Assembly: GCA_023412495.1 (NCBI GenBank)
Contig: JAEYNP010000083.1
Location: 1 to 64,000, forward strand
Length of the DNA: 64,000 bases
Source: Pseudomonadota bacterium
GTDB taxonomy: Bacteria > Desulfobacterota > Desulfobulbia > Desulfobulbales > Desulfocapsaceae
Reading direction: 5' to 3'
The notes beneath the pieces are model-generated. The model saw only the letters and a program-made list of their open reading frames with translations, had not been told where the DNA came from and did no database searches. The translations under genes were made by a program, and so were the position numbers. Below, piece by piece: positions 48,334 through 58,437 of the stretch (its first letter is position 1; the number at the start of each line of letters is the position of its first letter).

Positions 48334-49722
48334 GTGGCCATGGCCTCAGTATTAGTCGTCGATGATGAACGCAGCATGCGTGATTTCCTCAAGATTCTTC
48401 TCGAAAAGGAGGGTCATAAGGTGGCCACTGCCGTAAACGGTGAAAGGGCGCTTGAGATACTCGAAAGTCAACCTGTCGAAGTAGTCGTCAGCGACATCCG
48501 CATGCCCGGCATCTCCGGCATTGAACTCCTGGAAACGATCAAGTCGGATTTCCCCGACTTGCCGGTAATCATGATCACCGCGTTCGCTTCCCCGGATGAC
48601 GCCGTGCTGGCTATGAAAAACGGGGCCTTCGATTATATCAGCAAGCCGTTCAATGTCGATGAAATCAAGTCGGTCATAGAATCGGCCACAAGCAAAAGTC
48701 TGCAGACCGGCAAGCCTCAAGATCTCAGTACCGCCTTTCCGGAGATTATCGGCCATAGCCGTGAAATGCTGAAGATCTTCGACATGATCCAGCGTGTGGC
48801 CCCGACTCCCGCCAACGTTCTCATTTACGGCGAATCCGGCACGGGTAAGGAACTGGTGGCTCAGGCCATCCACAATCACAGCAAGGTCGCCCAGCAGAAT
48901 TTCGTCCCGATCACCTGCAGCGCAATACCCGAAGATTTGATGGAGAGCGAACTCTTCGGTCATATCAAAGGGTCCTTCACCGGAGCAATCAGCGACAAGC
49001 CCGGCCTGTTCAACGAGGCCGACGGCGGCACGGCTTTTCTGGACGAGATCGGGGAGTTGACCCCTATAATCCAAACCAAGCTCCTGCGTGTCCTCCAGGA
49101 GCGGGAAGTAAAACCGGTCGGCGGGACCCGGGCGAAACGGATCAATGTGCGGATCATCGCCGCAACCAACAAGATCCTGGAGGATGAGATCCGGGAAGGC
49201 CGTTTCAGGGAGGACCTTTTCTACCGGCTGGCCGTGGTTCCCATGCGGATTCCACCGCTCAGGGAAAGAAAGGAAGATGTCCCTCTCCTGGTCGACCATT
49301 TCCTGAAGAAATACTCGCGGCAACTCGGTAAGGAAGTGCAGGAAATTTCCTCCTACGGCCTGCAGGTGCTGATGAACTATCACTTTCCAGGAAACATCCG
49401 CGAATTGGAGAATATCATCGAGCGGGGTGTGGCTCTGGCCAACTCGAACATCATTCTGCCGGAAAGCCTCACCTTTTCCGGGAAAGTCAAACAACCCCAG
49501 GAGACCGCCCCGAACGAGGAGAGCCGCAGTCTCTTTCAGGCGGCAGCAAGCGAGGAAGAGCTGTATGACCTGGGGATCGAGCGGATCGTAGCCGACCTGG
49601 AAAAACGCCTCATCATGCACACCTTGAAAAAAACCAACAATTCCAAGATGAAAGCGGCGGAACTGCTGCAACTCAGTTTTCGCTCCCTGCGCTACAAGGT
49701 CAAAAAATACGGGCTGAGTTAA
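48334..49722 (+). CDS. Sigma-54-dependent response regulator (PilR/NtrC type)
   Basis: A 462-residue three-domain regulator. The receiver has VVDDERS, phosphoacceptor D in VVSDIRMPG (about D55) and KPF. The AAA+ domain has GESGTGKE (Walker A), GSFTGA (the sigma-54-contact GAFTGA motif with A to S), FLDEIGE and the R-finger region. A Fis-type helix-turn-helix sits at the C-terminus (AAELLQLSFRSLRYKVKKYG), the PilR-like end. It activates sigma-54 promoters, perhaps type IV pilus genes. The sensor kinase follows with overlapping stop/start (TAATG). Confidence 0.92.
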   Translation: MAMASVLVVDDERSMRDFLKILLEKEGHKVATAVNGERALEILESQPVEVVVSDIRMPGISGIELLETIKSDFPDLPVIMITAFASPDDAVLAMKNGAFDYISKPFNVDEIKSVIESATSKSLQTGKPQDLSTAFPEIIGHSREMLKIFDMIQRVAPTPANVLIYGESGTGKELVAQAIHNHSKVAQQNFVPITCSAIPEDLMESELFGHIKGSFTGAISDKPGLFNEADGGTAFLDEIGELTPIIQTKLLRVLQEREVKPVGGTRAKRINVRIIAATNKILEDEIREGRFREDLFYRLAVVPMRIPPLRERKEDVPLLVDHFLKKYSRQLGKEVQEISSYGLQVLMNYHFPGNIRELENIIERGVALANSNIILPESLTFSGKVKQPQETAPNEESRSLFQAAASEEELYDLGIERIVADLEKRLIMHTLKKTNNSKMKAAELLQLSFRSLRYKVKKYGLS

Positions 49723-51419
49723 TGGACTTCTCCTCTTTTCTTGGCCGGGCCCGGGAAACGATCAGCATCAATCGGCTTCTCCGCAACCAGCTGCTGTGGA
49801 TGCTGCTGTTGCGCATTGTCCTCTACACCCTGCTCCTGACCATCAACTCCATCTTTCACGACAGCCAGTTCGACGTGATTGTCCTCCCCGACAATCTGCT
49901 GATCCTGCTCCTTCTCATCATCTTCCTGACCACCATCTTCTCCGCTTTCTTCCTCCTGGTTTATTCGGGCGACCTGCGAAGATTTGGTTTTATCCAGAAT
50001 CTGATGGATACCTTTTTCGTCTCCATCCTGGTGTTTTTTTCCGGCTCCTCCGAATCTATCTTTACGACCGCATATTTTTTCCCGATTGTCGCCGGCGGGC
50101 TTATCCTCCCGAGAAAAGGTGGACTTTTATCGGCCGCGGCGGCAACTGTGCAGTACGGCGCCATTCTAGCCCTGGAGATTTACGGGCTTTATCCGGCGTA
50201 TCTGAAGGATTTCATCCCGCTTACCGCCACTCCTCCCATGGTCATCCTCAACCATTTTGCCGTTCACGGGTTGACATTCTTCCTTGCCGCCATCCTGAGC
50301 GCCCTCTTCGGCCTGCGGCTGCAGACCACGGAAAAAGCCCTGAGCAGATCACTTAAGGATTTTGACAGGCTGGCCATTCTCTACAAACAGATATTCGACA
50401 ACATCTCCACCGGCATCATTACCGTCGACCGAGATCACATCATCACCTCTGCCAACAATGCCGTCGGGAAAATCATTGCCAGGGAACCACTGTCATTGAC
50501 TGGAGAAAGTCTCTCCTCGATCTTGCCGAACCTTGATCTCACCAGTGAGAATCAGCGCTTGACCACCGACTACACCAAGAAGGACGGTACAGAAGTCCGT
50601 ATCGGCTACGCCCATATGAAAATCGAGGAGTCGGAAACAGACCCGCATTCGCACACCGCACCTCACAAGATCATCACCCTCAAGGATATCAGCGAGATCG
50701 AAAAACTGGAACGCCAGGTTCGCCAGACGGAAAAACTCGCCGCCATAGGCATGATGAGCGCCAGTATCGCCCATGATTTTCGTAATCCCCTGACGGCAAT
50801 CTCCGGCTCCGCACAGGTCCTGCTTAATGAGTTTTCAATGGATGGAATGAAGAATTACGCCAATTTTCAGCTCACCAACATCATCTTGCGGGAGTCGAAC
50901 CGGCTGATCGAGACCGTTGGTGATTTCTTGAAATTCTCCCGGCCGGAGCATGCCACCTGCAGTTGGTTCTCCCTGCACCACTGCCTTGAAGAGGTACTGC
51001 AGGTGTGTCAGGCAAATCCCGCCTGGCCCGATACCGCCAGAATCGATTTCGCCTTCAATGGGGCCATCGATATTTGGGGGGATCGAAAACAGCTGTTTAC
51101 GGTCTTCAACCATCTTATTCAGAATAGCATGGCCTTCTGCCCGGTCGGACATGAACGTATTGTCATCCGGGCTCGGGATGTACAACTTGAAGACAATCAG
51201 GAGGCTATTGAGCTCTCTTTCCAGGACAACGGGCCGGGGGTGGATGAGAGTAAGATGGAATTCCTTTTCGAGCCGTTCTTCACCACCCGGGCCGACGGCA
51301 CGGGACTCGGCCTGGCCATAGTGAGACAAACCATCATCGAGCATCGCGGCTTCATTTCCGCAGCGAACGACCCGCGGGGGGGCGCGGTTTTCACTATGAC
51401 TCTACCCCTGCCGCAATAG
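49722..51419 (+). CDS. Membrane sensor histidine kinase (PilS type)
   Basis: A 565-residue partner of the preceding regulator. Six membrane helices lie in the first 200 residues, then a PAS domain (about 215-330, with NISTGIITVDRDH). The HisKA helix has the phosphorylated His in SIAHDFRNPLTAISG, followed by an ATPase domain with DNGPGVDE, FEPFFTTRADGTGLGLAI. The PilS-like plan of six helices plus PAS matches the PilR-like partner. The order regulator-kinase is reversed relative to many pilSR operons. Confidence 0.9.
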   Translation: MDFSSFLGRARETISINRLLRNQLLWMLLLRIVLYTLLLTINSIFHDSQFDVIVLPDNLLILLLLIIFLTTIFSAFFLLVYSGDLRRFGFIQNLMDTFFVSILVFFSGSSESIFTTAYFFPIVAGGLILPRKGGLLSAAAATVQYGAILALEIYGLYPAYLKDFIPLTATPPMVILNHFAVHGLTFFLAAILSALFGLRLQTTEKALSRSLKDFDRLAILYKQIFDNISTGIITVDRDHIITSANNAVGKIIAREPLSLTGESLSSILPNLDLTSENQRLTTDYTKKDGTEVRIGYAHMKIEESETDPHSHTAPHKIITLKDISEIEKLERQVRQTEKLAAIGMMSASIAHDFRNPLTAISGSAQVLLNEFSMDGMKNYANFQLTNIILRESNRLIETVGDFLKFSRPEHATCSWFSLHHCLEEVLQVCQANPAWPDTARIDFAFNGAIDIWGDRKQLFTVFNHLIQNSMAFCPVGHERIVIRARDVQLEDNQEAIELSFQDNGPGVDESKMEFLFEPFFTTRADGTGLGLAIVRQTIIEHRGFISAANDPRGGAVFTMTLPLPQ

Positions 51420-51446
51420 GTTTTCTTCGGGTGATTGAGAAATCTC

Positions 51447-52088
51447 TTAATTGGCGTTCAGTTGTCCTGTCTGGAAAGGCTGCTCGTCGTTGAGCTGCAG
51501 ATAGTCGGTCTTCAGATAGATAGTTCCGGTTCCGGAAGGATCGACGGCAAGTATCTCGCCGCCTATCCAGATTTTTTGGCCGACCTGCAGCAAATTTACA
51601 TCCGGATATGCCGAAAGCTCCACCTCGCTCTCAATCAGAACCCCGAAACCATCTTCCGAGACGTCGAGGAGAAGTGTCGATTTCCCCGCTCCCGCATCCT
51701 GATTGTCGAAGTAATACACCGGCCACAATACCCGCAATCCCGTAAATCTCGCTTCCGCCAGATTTCCATTGAGGTTCTCCATCGAGGCCAACTGCTGCAA
51801 AAGTTCCTCCGGCAAGGGACGAAGGAAGAAAGGTGGCTCCTGGCCGCCGCTGCCATCCTGGCGTTGCCCCTTTGCCCTCTCCTGCCCGACCTTGAGTTGC
51901 ACAGCCTTGGGAATTTGCGGTTGTTCTTTGTCAACACCTTGTTTTTTCTGGAGAAAGAAACCACCGCTAATAAACAGTATAAAGGCGAGTCCAACACCAA
52001 GCAAAGCGACCCTCTCCCGATTTCTCTTCAGAAATTGGACGAAGACATTATTGGGATCGATAGCTATCTTCCTGGGCATTTTTCTCAT
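51447..52088 (-). CDS. Single-pass membrane protein of unknown function
   Basis: A 213-residue protein with a basic N-terminus, one membrane helix (about 28-46), a Gln/Pro-rich linker (50-90) and a C-terminal beta-rich domain (about 110-205), which probably faces the periplasm. I recognise no family with confidence; the C-terminal part recalls a small beta-barrel such as PilZ but lacks its RxxxR motif. It ends 28 bases from the convergent sensor kinase and lies 116 bases downstream of murA on the same strand. A second ATG at 52079 is possible. Confidence 0.6.
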   Translation of the reverse strand: MRKMPRKIAIDPNNVFVQFLKRNRERVALLGVGLAFILFISGGFFLQKKQGVDKEQPQIPKAVQLKVGQERAKGQRQDGSGGQEPPFFLRPLPEELLQQLASMENLNGNLAEARFTGLRVLWPVYYFDNQDAGAGKSTLLLDVSEDGFGVLIESEVELSAYPDVNLLQVGQKIWIGGEILAVDPSGTGTIYLKTDYLQLNDEQPFQTGQLNAN

Positions 52089-52204
52089 CAGTCGACAACC
52101 TGCTTCATTTTTCCTTTATTCTGTCGGTTTCGGTTTCTTTGCTTATACCACACGTCCTGATGGGGATGAAGCAAAAAACTGGCCGATCAGGCTCGCGATG
52201 CTTG

Positions 52205-53482
52205 CTATTCTTCCTGTTCTTTCCAGACCTTGGCTCCCAAGCCGGAGAGTTTCTCGACCAGGTTCTCATAGCCGCGTTCGAGATGGTAGATACGAGATAT
52301 TTCGGTTCTACCGGATGCGGCAAGTCCCGCAATAACCAGAGAAGAACTGGCCCGCAAATCGGTCGCCATCACCGGCGCCCCATTCAAGCCATCCATCCCC
52401 CGGCCGGATACCACGGCGGAATGTCCGTCGATACGTATGGCGGCCCCCATCCTCTGCAACTCCGCCACATGCATGAAGCGGTTTTCAAATATCGTCTCGG
52501 TTATCACGCACAGAGCGGATCCGAGTGACATGAGCGCCATGAACTGAGCCTGCAGATCGGTCGGATAACCGGGATAGGGCATCGTTTTGATATCAACGCT
52601 TCTGAGGAGTTTTGGCCTTTCCTTCGGCCAACTGACGCTGATGGTGCTGGACGTCTCGGTGACCTGCACTCCCGCCGCACGAAGTTTTTCGAGAAGTGAA
52701 GGCAGATGGGCGGGATTGCAGTGCGTTACGGTGCCCGAACCGCCGGTGGCGGCAATGGCAATGAGGTAGGTCCCCGTCTCGATACGATCCGGAATAATGG
52801 CACAATCTGCAGGGGTTAACTGCTTGACGCCATGAATGGTCAGCCTGTCGCTGTCACGGCCCTCTATCCGCGCTCCCATCGACCGCAGCATGTCGATGAG
52901 ATTGCCGATCTCCGGTTCCCTCGCGGCATTTTTGATGACTGTTGTCCCCTCGGCCAGGACCGCCGCCATCAGCATATTTTCGGTGCCGGTCACCGACGGG
53001 ATATCGAAATAGATGACATTGCCACGCAGGGGGCCTTCGATATGGGCTTCTACATACCCGCCCTCGAGCCTGCAGGAGACACCCAGCCGCTCAAGTCCCA
53101 TGATATGAAAGTTTATGGGACGAGCCCCGATGGCGCAGCCACCGGGCAGAGAAACCCGAGCCCGGCCCAGTCTGGCCACCAGTGGTCCGAGGACGAGGAC
53201 TGAGGCTCGCATGGTCTTGACCAGACTATAAGGCGCTTCGGCATCGATCAGTTCGGTGGAATCGAGAATCAGCGTATCGCCGCTCCGTTCGCTCTTCACT
53301 CCGATGTTTTCGAGCAGGCGGATAAAGGTCCGGGTATCCCTCAGGTTGGGAACGTTGTTGAGTTTGTGTCTTCCCGGCGCAAGCAGTGTGGCCGCCATCA
53401 GGGGTAAAGCTGCATTTTTCGCACCGCTTATCCGAACTTCCCCATGCAGAGGGCGACCGCCTTCAATAATCAGTTTTTCCAT
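52205..53482 (-). CDS. murA: UDP-N-acetylglucosamine 1-carboxyvinyltransferase
   Basis: First committed step of peptidoglycan synthesis: transfers enolpyruvate from PEP to UDP-GlcNAc. The 425 residues match Mur[22 protein letters not shown] at the start, the loop [11 protein letters not shown] with the PEP-adduct cysteine (about C118; Cys type, so fosfomycin-sensitive in principle), and [10 protein letters not shown]. The start is taken at MEKLIIEGG (53482); the ten extra upstream codons lie in the palindromic element. It faces that element and prmC upstream. Confidence 0.96.
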   Translation of the reverse strand: MEKLIIEGGRPLHGEVRISGAKNAALPLMAATLLAPGRHKLNNVPNLRDTRTFIRLLENIGVKSERSGDTLILDSTELIDAEAPYSLVKTMRASVLVLGPLVARLGRARVSLPGGCAIGARPINFHIMGLERLGVSCRLEGGYVEAHIEGPLRGNVIYFDIPSVTGTENMLMAAVLAEGTTVIKNAAREPEIGNLIDMLRSMGARIEGRDSDRLTIHGVKQLTPADCAIIPDRIETGTYLIAIAATGGSGTVTHCNPAHLPSLLEKLRAAGVQVTETSSTISVSWPKERPKLLRSVDIKTMPYPGYPTDLQAQFMALMSLGSALCVITETIFENRFMHVAELQRMGAAIRIDGHSAVVSGRGMDGLNGAPVMATDLRASSSLVIAGLAASGRTEISRIYHLERGYENLVEKLSGLGAKVWKEQEE

Positions 53483-53498
53483 ATTATCACTTTTATAT

Positions 53499-53641
53499 TG
53501 AGCCTCTTGCAAAATGAGGATTTTCGTTCAAGATCAAGGCATGCGAAAAATTTTACCGCAGGCATATAGTTAATATTCCGAGGATAAAATTTTGAGCATA
53601 ACGCAGATATTGGGCGAAAAGACCGTTTTGCGAGAGGCTCA
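53499..53641. repeat. 143-bp imperfect palindrome between murA and prmC
   Basis: The whole segment reads nearly the same on both strands. The ends match over about 28 bases (TGAGCCTCTTGCAAAA at the left, its partner at 53626-53641), and the inner arms match again around AAAATTTTA and the AATATTCC centre. It fills the gap between prmC's stop and murA's start almost exactly. It would fold into one long RNA hairpin. No coding capacity. Confidence 0.75.
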
Positions 53642-53642
53642 T

Positions 53643-54512
53643 TTATTTGCCTTTTCTGGCATACAAAACCCTGTCCCTACCGGTGTAGTCGGCCATTATT
53701 TCGATATCGTTGAAACCCGGTTTTCCGTCCAAGGCGTCGGCAAACATGCTTCGTACGGCTTCGCCCTGGTCGGCGCCGATCTCCATAAAAAACTGTCCCC
53801 CGGCACACAGCACATCCGGCAATTGCCTCCGGATTTGCCGAATGATCTCAAGACCGTCTTCGCCGCCGGCAAGTGCCAGATGCGGCTCATGCCGCGCAAC
53901 CTCCGGTTCGAGGTCTTTCTCGATTTCTCGGCCGCTCACATATGGCGGATTTGCCACAACCAGGGAAAAAAGTTCCCGCCGAAAAGGCGTCAACAGATCT
54001 CCCTGGATAAGTTGAACCCGCCCGGCCAGCCGGTGGCGATGGATATTTTTCCTCGCCACCTGCAGGGCGGCCAATGAAATATCGGAGGCGACAACCGTTT
54101 TGCCAGTTTCCCTGGCTAGCACCGTGGCGATTACTCCGCTACCGCAACAGAGATCGAGAAAAGCACCTCGATCGATATTGGCAGAGAGCGCCAGGGCGAA
54201 AACCCGATCGAGCAGGAATTCCGTTTCCGGACGCGGAATCAGAACGGCCGGTGAGACATGAAACGGCAAGGACCAGAATTCCTGCTCCCCTATGATATAG
54301 GCGACCGGCTCGCGTTTCCTGCGGCGTGCGATGAAACCAAGAAATCTCTGTCGGGAGGTATCGTCAACTTCGGATAGGGCGTTGAGAAAGACCTGCGTCC
54401 TGGTGATGCCCAGACAATGTTCCAGCAGAAGCCGGGCGTCCAGCTGACATTCGGGGACACCTGCCTCTGCCAATTCCCTTATCCCGTAATCAAGAAGTTC
54501 CGCCAGACGCAT
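53643..54512 (-). CDS. prmC: Release factor glutamine methyltransferase
   Basis: Methylates the glutamine of the GGQ motif of release factors RF1 and RF2 using S-adenosylmethionine. The 289 residues have an N-terminal helical domain, the SAM-binding FLDLCCGSGVIATVLA and the active-site NPPYVSG with substrate glutamine pocket. The companion prfA lies directly upstream, the usual pair. I start at the ATG at 54512; a GTG at 54521 would add three residues. The stop lies two bases after the palindromic element. Confidence 0.94.
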   Translation of the reverse strand: MRLAELLDYGIRELAEAGVPECQLDARLLLEHCLGITRTQVFLNALSEVDDTSRQRFLGFIARRRKREPVAYIIGEQEFWSLPFHVSPAVLIPRPETEFLLDRVFALALSANIDRGAFLDLCCGSGVIATVLARETGKTVVASDISLAALQVARKNIHRHRLAGRVQLIQGDLLTPFRRELFSLVVANPPYVSGREIEKDLEPEVARHEPHLALAGGEDGLEIIRQIRRQLPDVLCAGGQFFMEIGADQGEAVRSMFADALDGKPGFNDIEIMADYTGRDRVLYARKGK

Positions 54513-54590
54513 GCCCACCACAAAAGAAGGAGGTCTACCTCAGCCACGGTTTAGAACCGGTGTCAACATTGGAAAGTAAAGCCTAATCGA

Positions 54591-55661
54591 CTATTGAATG
54601 GCTTTCAGCTTTTCCGCCTGATCGTGGGCAATAAGCGGGAAAATCACATCCTCAATCTTGCCGCTCATGATGCTATCCAGCTTGTAGAGGGTAAGATTTA
54701 TGCGGTGATCGGTCATTCTTCCCTGGGGGAAATTATATGTACGAATCCTTTCGCTGCGATCACCGGTGCCGACCTGACTTTTGCGATCCTGGGAGATCTT
54801 CTCGTGACGCTCCCGTTCCATCTGATCGAGCAGTCTCGCGCGCAACACCACCAGCGCCTTGGCCTTGTTCTTGTGCTGGGATTTCTCGTCCTGGCATGTA
54901 ACGACGAGACCGGTCGGGAGATGGGTGACCCGGACCGCGGAGTCGGTGGTGTTGACCGACTGGCCGCCAGGCCCGGAGGAACGGTACACATCGAACTTCA
55001 ATTCGTTCATATCGATATTGAGTTCCACCTCATCGGCCTCCGGCAAGATTGCCACCGTCACCGCCGAGGTATGGATCCGGCCCTGGGTCTCCGTCTCCGG
55101 AACCCGCTGTACCCTGTGTACGCCGCTTTCGTATTTGAGTTTGGAGTAGACCTGTTCGCCGCTGATGAGGGCGATGATTTCTTTGAAACCGCCGATCCCC
55201 AAAGGGTTGGAACTCATCACCTCTACCCGCCAACCCATGCTTTCGGCAAAACGGCTGTACATCCGGAAAAGATCCCCGGCAAAGAGAGCCGCCTCATCTC
55301 CACCCGTCCCGGCACGGATCTCCAGAAAGATATTCTTGTCGTCGTTGGGGTCCTTGGGCAGGAGGATGATCTTCATCTCCTGATCGAGCAGCTTTTCCTG
55401 GTCGGCGAGATCCTCCAGTTCGGCCCTGGCCAGCTCTTTTATTTCCTGGTCTTCGTTTTCATCGAAAAGGATGGCTTTGTTTTCCTGGATCTGCTGCTGA
55501 ACTTTCTTGTATTCCCGATACTTGTCGTTCAATTTCACCAGATGGGCATGCTCCCGCACCACCTTTTGATACTCCTTCTGGTCGGCTACGAGATCGGGAT
55601 CAGACAACCTGCCTTCGAGATGAGAGATTTTATCGTCAAGATCAGCAAATTTGTCAAACAT
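54591..55661 (-). CDS. prfA: Peptide chain release factor 1
   Basis: Recognises UAA and UAG stop codons and triggers peptide release. The 356 residues carry the GGQ loop in [17 protein letters not shown], and the codon-reading PxT-type motif as PET in [14 protein letters not shown], which marks RF1 rather than RF2. Relevant to the UGA at 33339: RF1 does not read UGA, so competition there would come from RF2 (not in this window). prmC follows after 78 bases. Confidence 0.97.
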   Translation of the reverse strand: MFDKFADLDDKISHLEGRLSDPDLVADQKEYQKVVREHAHLVKLNDKYREYKKVQQQIQENKAILFDENEDQEIKELARAELEDLADQEKLLDQEMKIILLPKDPNDDKNIFLEIRAGTGGDEAALFAGDLFRMYSRFAESMGWRVEVMSSNPLGIGGFKEIIALISGEQVYSKLKYESGVHRVQRVPETETQGRIHTSAVTVAILPEADEVELNIDMNELKFDVYRSSGPGGQSVNTTDSAVRVTHLPTGLVVTCQDEKSQHKNKAKALVVLRARLLDQMERERHEKISQDRKSQVGTGDRSERIRTYNFPQGRMTDHRINLTLYKLDSIMSGKIEDVIFPLIAHDQAEKLKAIQ

Positions 55662-55680
55662 AGCTGTGGTCGGTTAGGTG

Positions 55681-55723
55681 AAAAAGAAAAAAGTCCACAA
55701 CCATGTCAAGCATCGTTGTGGAC
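55681..55723 (-). terminator. Rho-independent terminator of rpmE
   Basis: Nine-base stem GTCCACAAC/GTTGTGGAC (55693-55723) followed, on the minus strand, by TTTTTTCTTTTT. It lies 53 bases past the rpmE stop and separates rpmE from prfA. A second small hairpin (TGTCGGAA/TTCCGACA, 55743-55762) lies nearer the stop. Confidence 0.88.
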
Positions 55724-55776
55724 GGCACAAAAATAATGTGGCTGTCGGAAGAGATTCCGACACCGCGGCAAGGGAA

Positions 55777-56004
55777 TCAGGCTTTGCCTTTTCCTTTTTT
55801 TGCGTAATGGTCGGCATAGCGCTGCTTGAATTTCTCGATGCGCCCGGCCGAGTCGACCAGCTTCTGCTTACCGGTGAAGAAGGGATGACAGGCGGAGCAA
55901 ATCTCCACCTTCATCTCCGGCAGAACGGAGCCCAGTTCCACCTCGTTGCCACAGGCGCACACTGCTTTAATCTTGTTGTATTTCGGATGGATACCTTCTT
56001 TCAT
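55777..56004 (-). CDS. rpmE: 50S ribosomal protein L31
   Basis: A 75-residue ribosomal protein of the zinc-binding (C+) type: cysteines in VCACG (C16, C18) and ICSAC (C37, C40). The C-terminal tail is lysine-rich. GGAGG precedes the start. It sits between rho and prfA as in many deltaproteobacteria. As a C+ form it can serve as zinc reserve; no zinc-free paralogue is in the window. Confidence 0.97.
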   Translation of the reverse strand: MKEGIHPKYNKIKAVCACGNEVELGSVLPEMKVEICSACHPFFTGKQKLVDSAGRIEKFKQRYADHYAKKGKGKA

Positions 56005-56136
56005 GGTGATTATTCCTCCAACACACCAAAGGGTGAGTTAATGTTGACAACCTGGATTTTTTCGACACGAGGGAGATATATTACTCCAACGACAATATTT
56101 ATCAACCAAAAAGGGCTCGCCACCCCAAGGGAAAAA

Positions 56137-57387
56137 CTAAGCGTTCATTGAATCCAGGAAATCGGCGTTGGTCTTCTGCATTTTCAGCTTGTCGATCAGA
56201 AAATCCATGCAGTCGGCAGGATTCATGGAACTGAGCAGCTTGCGGAGAATCCAGATACGGTTGAGGGCGTCGGCCTTGATGAGCAGATCCTCTTTTCTCG
56301 TCCCGGACCTTTTGAGATCGATCGCCGGAAAGATTCGCTTGTCGGCCATTTTCCGGTCAAGTACCAGCTCCATATTACCGGTGCCTTTGAATTCCTCGAA
56401 GATCACTTCATCCATGCGGCTGCCCGTTTCGATGAGCGCCGTGGCCAGGATCGTCAGACTGCCGCCCTCTTCGATGTTTCTCGCGGCGCCGAAGAAGCGT
56501 TTGGGACGGTGCAGAGCGTTTGCCTCGACACCACCTGAGAGGATCTTGCCGCTGGCCGGTGTCACGGTATTGTAGGCTCTTGCCAGACGGGTGATGCTGT
56601 CGAGCAGGATGACCACGTCCTTTTTGTGCTCGACCAGTCTCTTGGCCTTTTCGATAACCATCTCCGCAACCTGGATATGCCGCTGCGGGGGCTCGTCGAA
56701 GGTTGAGCTGACCACCTCGGCGGCCTTGACGCTTCTGGTCATCTCGGTCACCTCCTCGGGACGTTCGTCGATGAGAAGGACAATCAGGTAGACTTCCTTG
56801 TGATTCCTTACGATGGAATTGGCGATCTTCTGCATGAGCACGGTCTTGCCGGTCCGGGGCGGGGCGACGATGAGCCCCCTCTGGCCCTTGCCAATCGGGG
56901 CAAACATGTCCATGATCCGCATGGAGATATTATCCGGCTGCCACTCCAGGGTAAACGCCTCATTGGGATGCAGCGGCGTCAGGTTACCGAAGAGGGTCTT
57001 CTGCTTGGCGGCCTCGGGCGGATCGAAATTAACACTGTCGACCTTCAGCAGGGCGAAATACCGCTCCCCCTCCTTCGGCGCCCGTACCAACCCTTCGATG
57101 GTGTCGCCGGTACGAAGGTTCAACCTGCGAATCTGCGAAGGAGAAACATAGATATCATCGGGACCCGGCAGGTAGTTGTAATCAGGAGCTCGGAGGAAAC
57201 CGAAACCATCGGGCAGTATTTCCAGCACACCGCTGCCCCGCATCTTGCCATCCTTATCGGATTGGGCTTTCAATATGGCAAAAATGAGTTCCTGTTTACG
57301 CAGCGCACTGTACCCTTCGACCTTCAATGATCGGCCAAGAGCAACCAGTTCACCGATTTTCATCAGTTTAAGTTCCGCCAGATTCAT
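56137..57387 (-). CDS. rho: Transcription termination factor Rho
   Basis: Hexameric RNA helicase that ends transcription. The 416 residues match E. coli Rho closely in plan: an N-terminal helical domain, the cold-shock-like RNA-binding fold with [26 protein letters not shown] split around residues 60-80, Walker [13 protein letters not shown] (about 173-185), the Q-loop and the R-loop region. It is followed by rpmE and lies downstream of coaE. The leader before it (57388-57789) shows no clear signal that I can name. Confidence 0.97.
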   Translation of the reverse strand: MNLAELKLMKIGELVALGRSLKVEGYSALRKQELIFAILKAQSDKDGKMRGSGVLEILPDGFGFLRAPDYNYLPGPDDIYVSPSQIRRLNLRTGDTIEGLVRAPKEGERYFALLKVDSVNFDPPEAAKQKTLFGNLTPLHPNEAFTLEWQPDNISMRIMDMFAPIGKGQRGLIVAPPRTGKTVLMQKIANSIVRNHKEVYLIVLLIDERPEEVTEMTRSVKAAEVVSSTFDEPPQRHIQVAEMVIEKAKRLVEHKKDVVILLDSITRLARAYNTVTPASGKILSGGVEANALHRPKRFFGAARNIEEGGSLTILATALIETGSRMDEVIFEEFKGTGNMELVLDRKMADKRIFPAIDLKRSGTRKEDLLIKADALNRIWILRKLLSSMNPADCMDFLIDKLKMQKTNADFLDSMNA

Positions 57388-57789
57388 GTTTAATCAGCTT
57401 CTCCTTTCAGGAATTTCGGCAGTATAGAGTAATACGACAGCACTGTTGTCGGCAGGTTGTCAGCGGACTGATTTTGACCGCCGATGCGAATATAAATAGC
57501 AATTTTTCACAACCGCACGCTCCGAGCGAAACCTTCGCCAGAGCAAACAGCAATGGAACCGTAAGTGATTATAACGAAAACTCGTTGAGTTCTATAAGTC
57601 AGTCAGATACGATAACAGAATGGGGTAAATGACCAGATCCGTGAAGAATCAACCATTTGAAGTCTGCAATTAGCTGAAGCCGTCATTCGACGACAGCTTG
57701 CTCCAGAGTGGTTTTTACAACAGGATTCAATGAGGTGATTCAGCAAAGACAGGGATTGAGTTTCAAATCGTTGTTTCCCTTATACGTAT
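57388..57789. other. Gene-free spacer between coaE and rho
   Basis: 402 bases without a gene. It must hold the rho promoter and leader, but I find only an isolated -10-like TATACT near 57420 (minus strand) and a small hairpin at about 57434. The rho ribosome binding site (AAGGAG) is 12 bases from its start. Nothing else is recognisable. Confidence 0.55.
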
Positions 57790-58437
57790 TCATATCTGAG
57801 CTGTCAAGCTTTTTAGCCCGGGGGAAAATCGATTCCCACATTTTCTTTCACCTTTCAGCTTTTTCACGATCCAGGCCAACTGCAGAAAGGTGCTGGCCAA
57901 GATGCCGGAATTATCGACGACGAAATCGGCGTATTGCAGCTTCAGGGAAATCGGCAACTGCTGCGAGAAAACCCGCCGGATATCTTCTGGGGACAGACCA
58001 TCTCGGGACCTGACTCTTGCAAGACACAGCTCTTCGGGTACATAGACAACCACCGACACATCGAAATCCTGCTGCCATCCCACCTCGAAAAGCAGAGGTA
58101 CTTCGACAACCAACGCCTTCTCGGAGAGCTTGCATTTCTCGTAAAGATCGGCAACATGCCGCCGCACCAAAGGATGCAGGATATTTTCCAATTCGGCCTT
58201 TGTCCCGCTGTCGCTGAATACAGCCTGCCGAAGGAGCGCCCTATCCAGACTGCCGTCTGCGTTCAGGAATCTCTCCCCGAAGATTTTCCGGAAATCTTCA
58301 TAACCCTGCCCGCCGGGAAGCAATTCCATCCGGCAGAGCTGATCGGTATCGACATGCTCGGCCGCCATAAAGTTTGCCAGGATTTTGCTTGCCGTGCTCT
58401 TCCCCGAGCCCAGGCCACCCGTGACGGCAATATTCAT
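57790..58437 (-). CDS. coaE: Dephospho-CoA kinase
   Basis: Last step of coenzyme A synthesis: phosphorylates the ribose 3'-OH of dephospho-CoA. The 215 residues have the P-loop GGLGSGKST (7-15), the DTDQLCR segment, and the lid region EVPLLFEVGW. The C-terminal tail (from about 195) is extended and not family-like. The start overlaps the rluD stop by four bases (ATGA), so the two are coupled. Confidence 0.94.
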   Translation of the reverse strand: MNIAVTGGLGSGKSTASKILANFMAAEHVDTDQLCRMELLPGGQGYEDFRKIFGERFLNADGSLDRALLRQAVFSDSGTKAELENILHPLVRRHVADLYEKCKLSEKALVVEVPLLFEVGWQQDFDVSVVVYVPEELCLARVRSRDGLSPEDIRRVFSQQLPISLKLQYADFVVDNSGILASTFLQLAWIVKKLKGERKCGNRFSPGLKSLTAQI

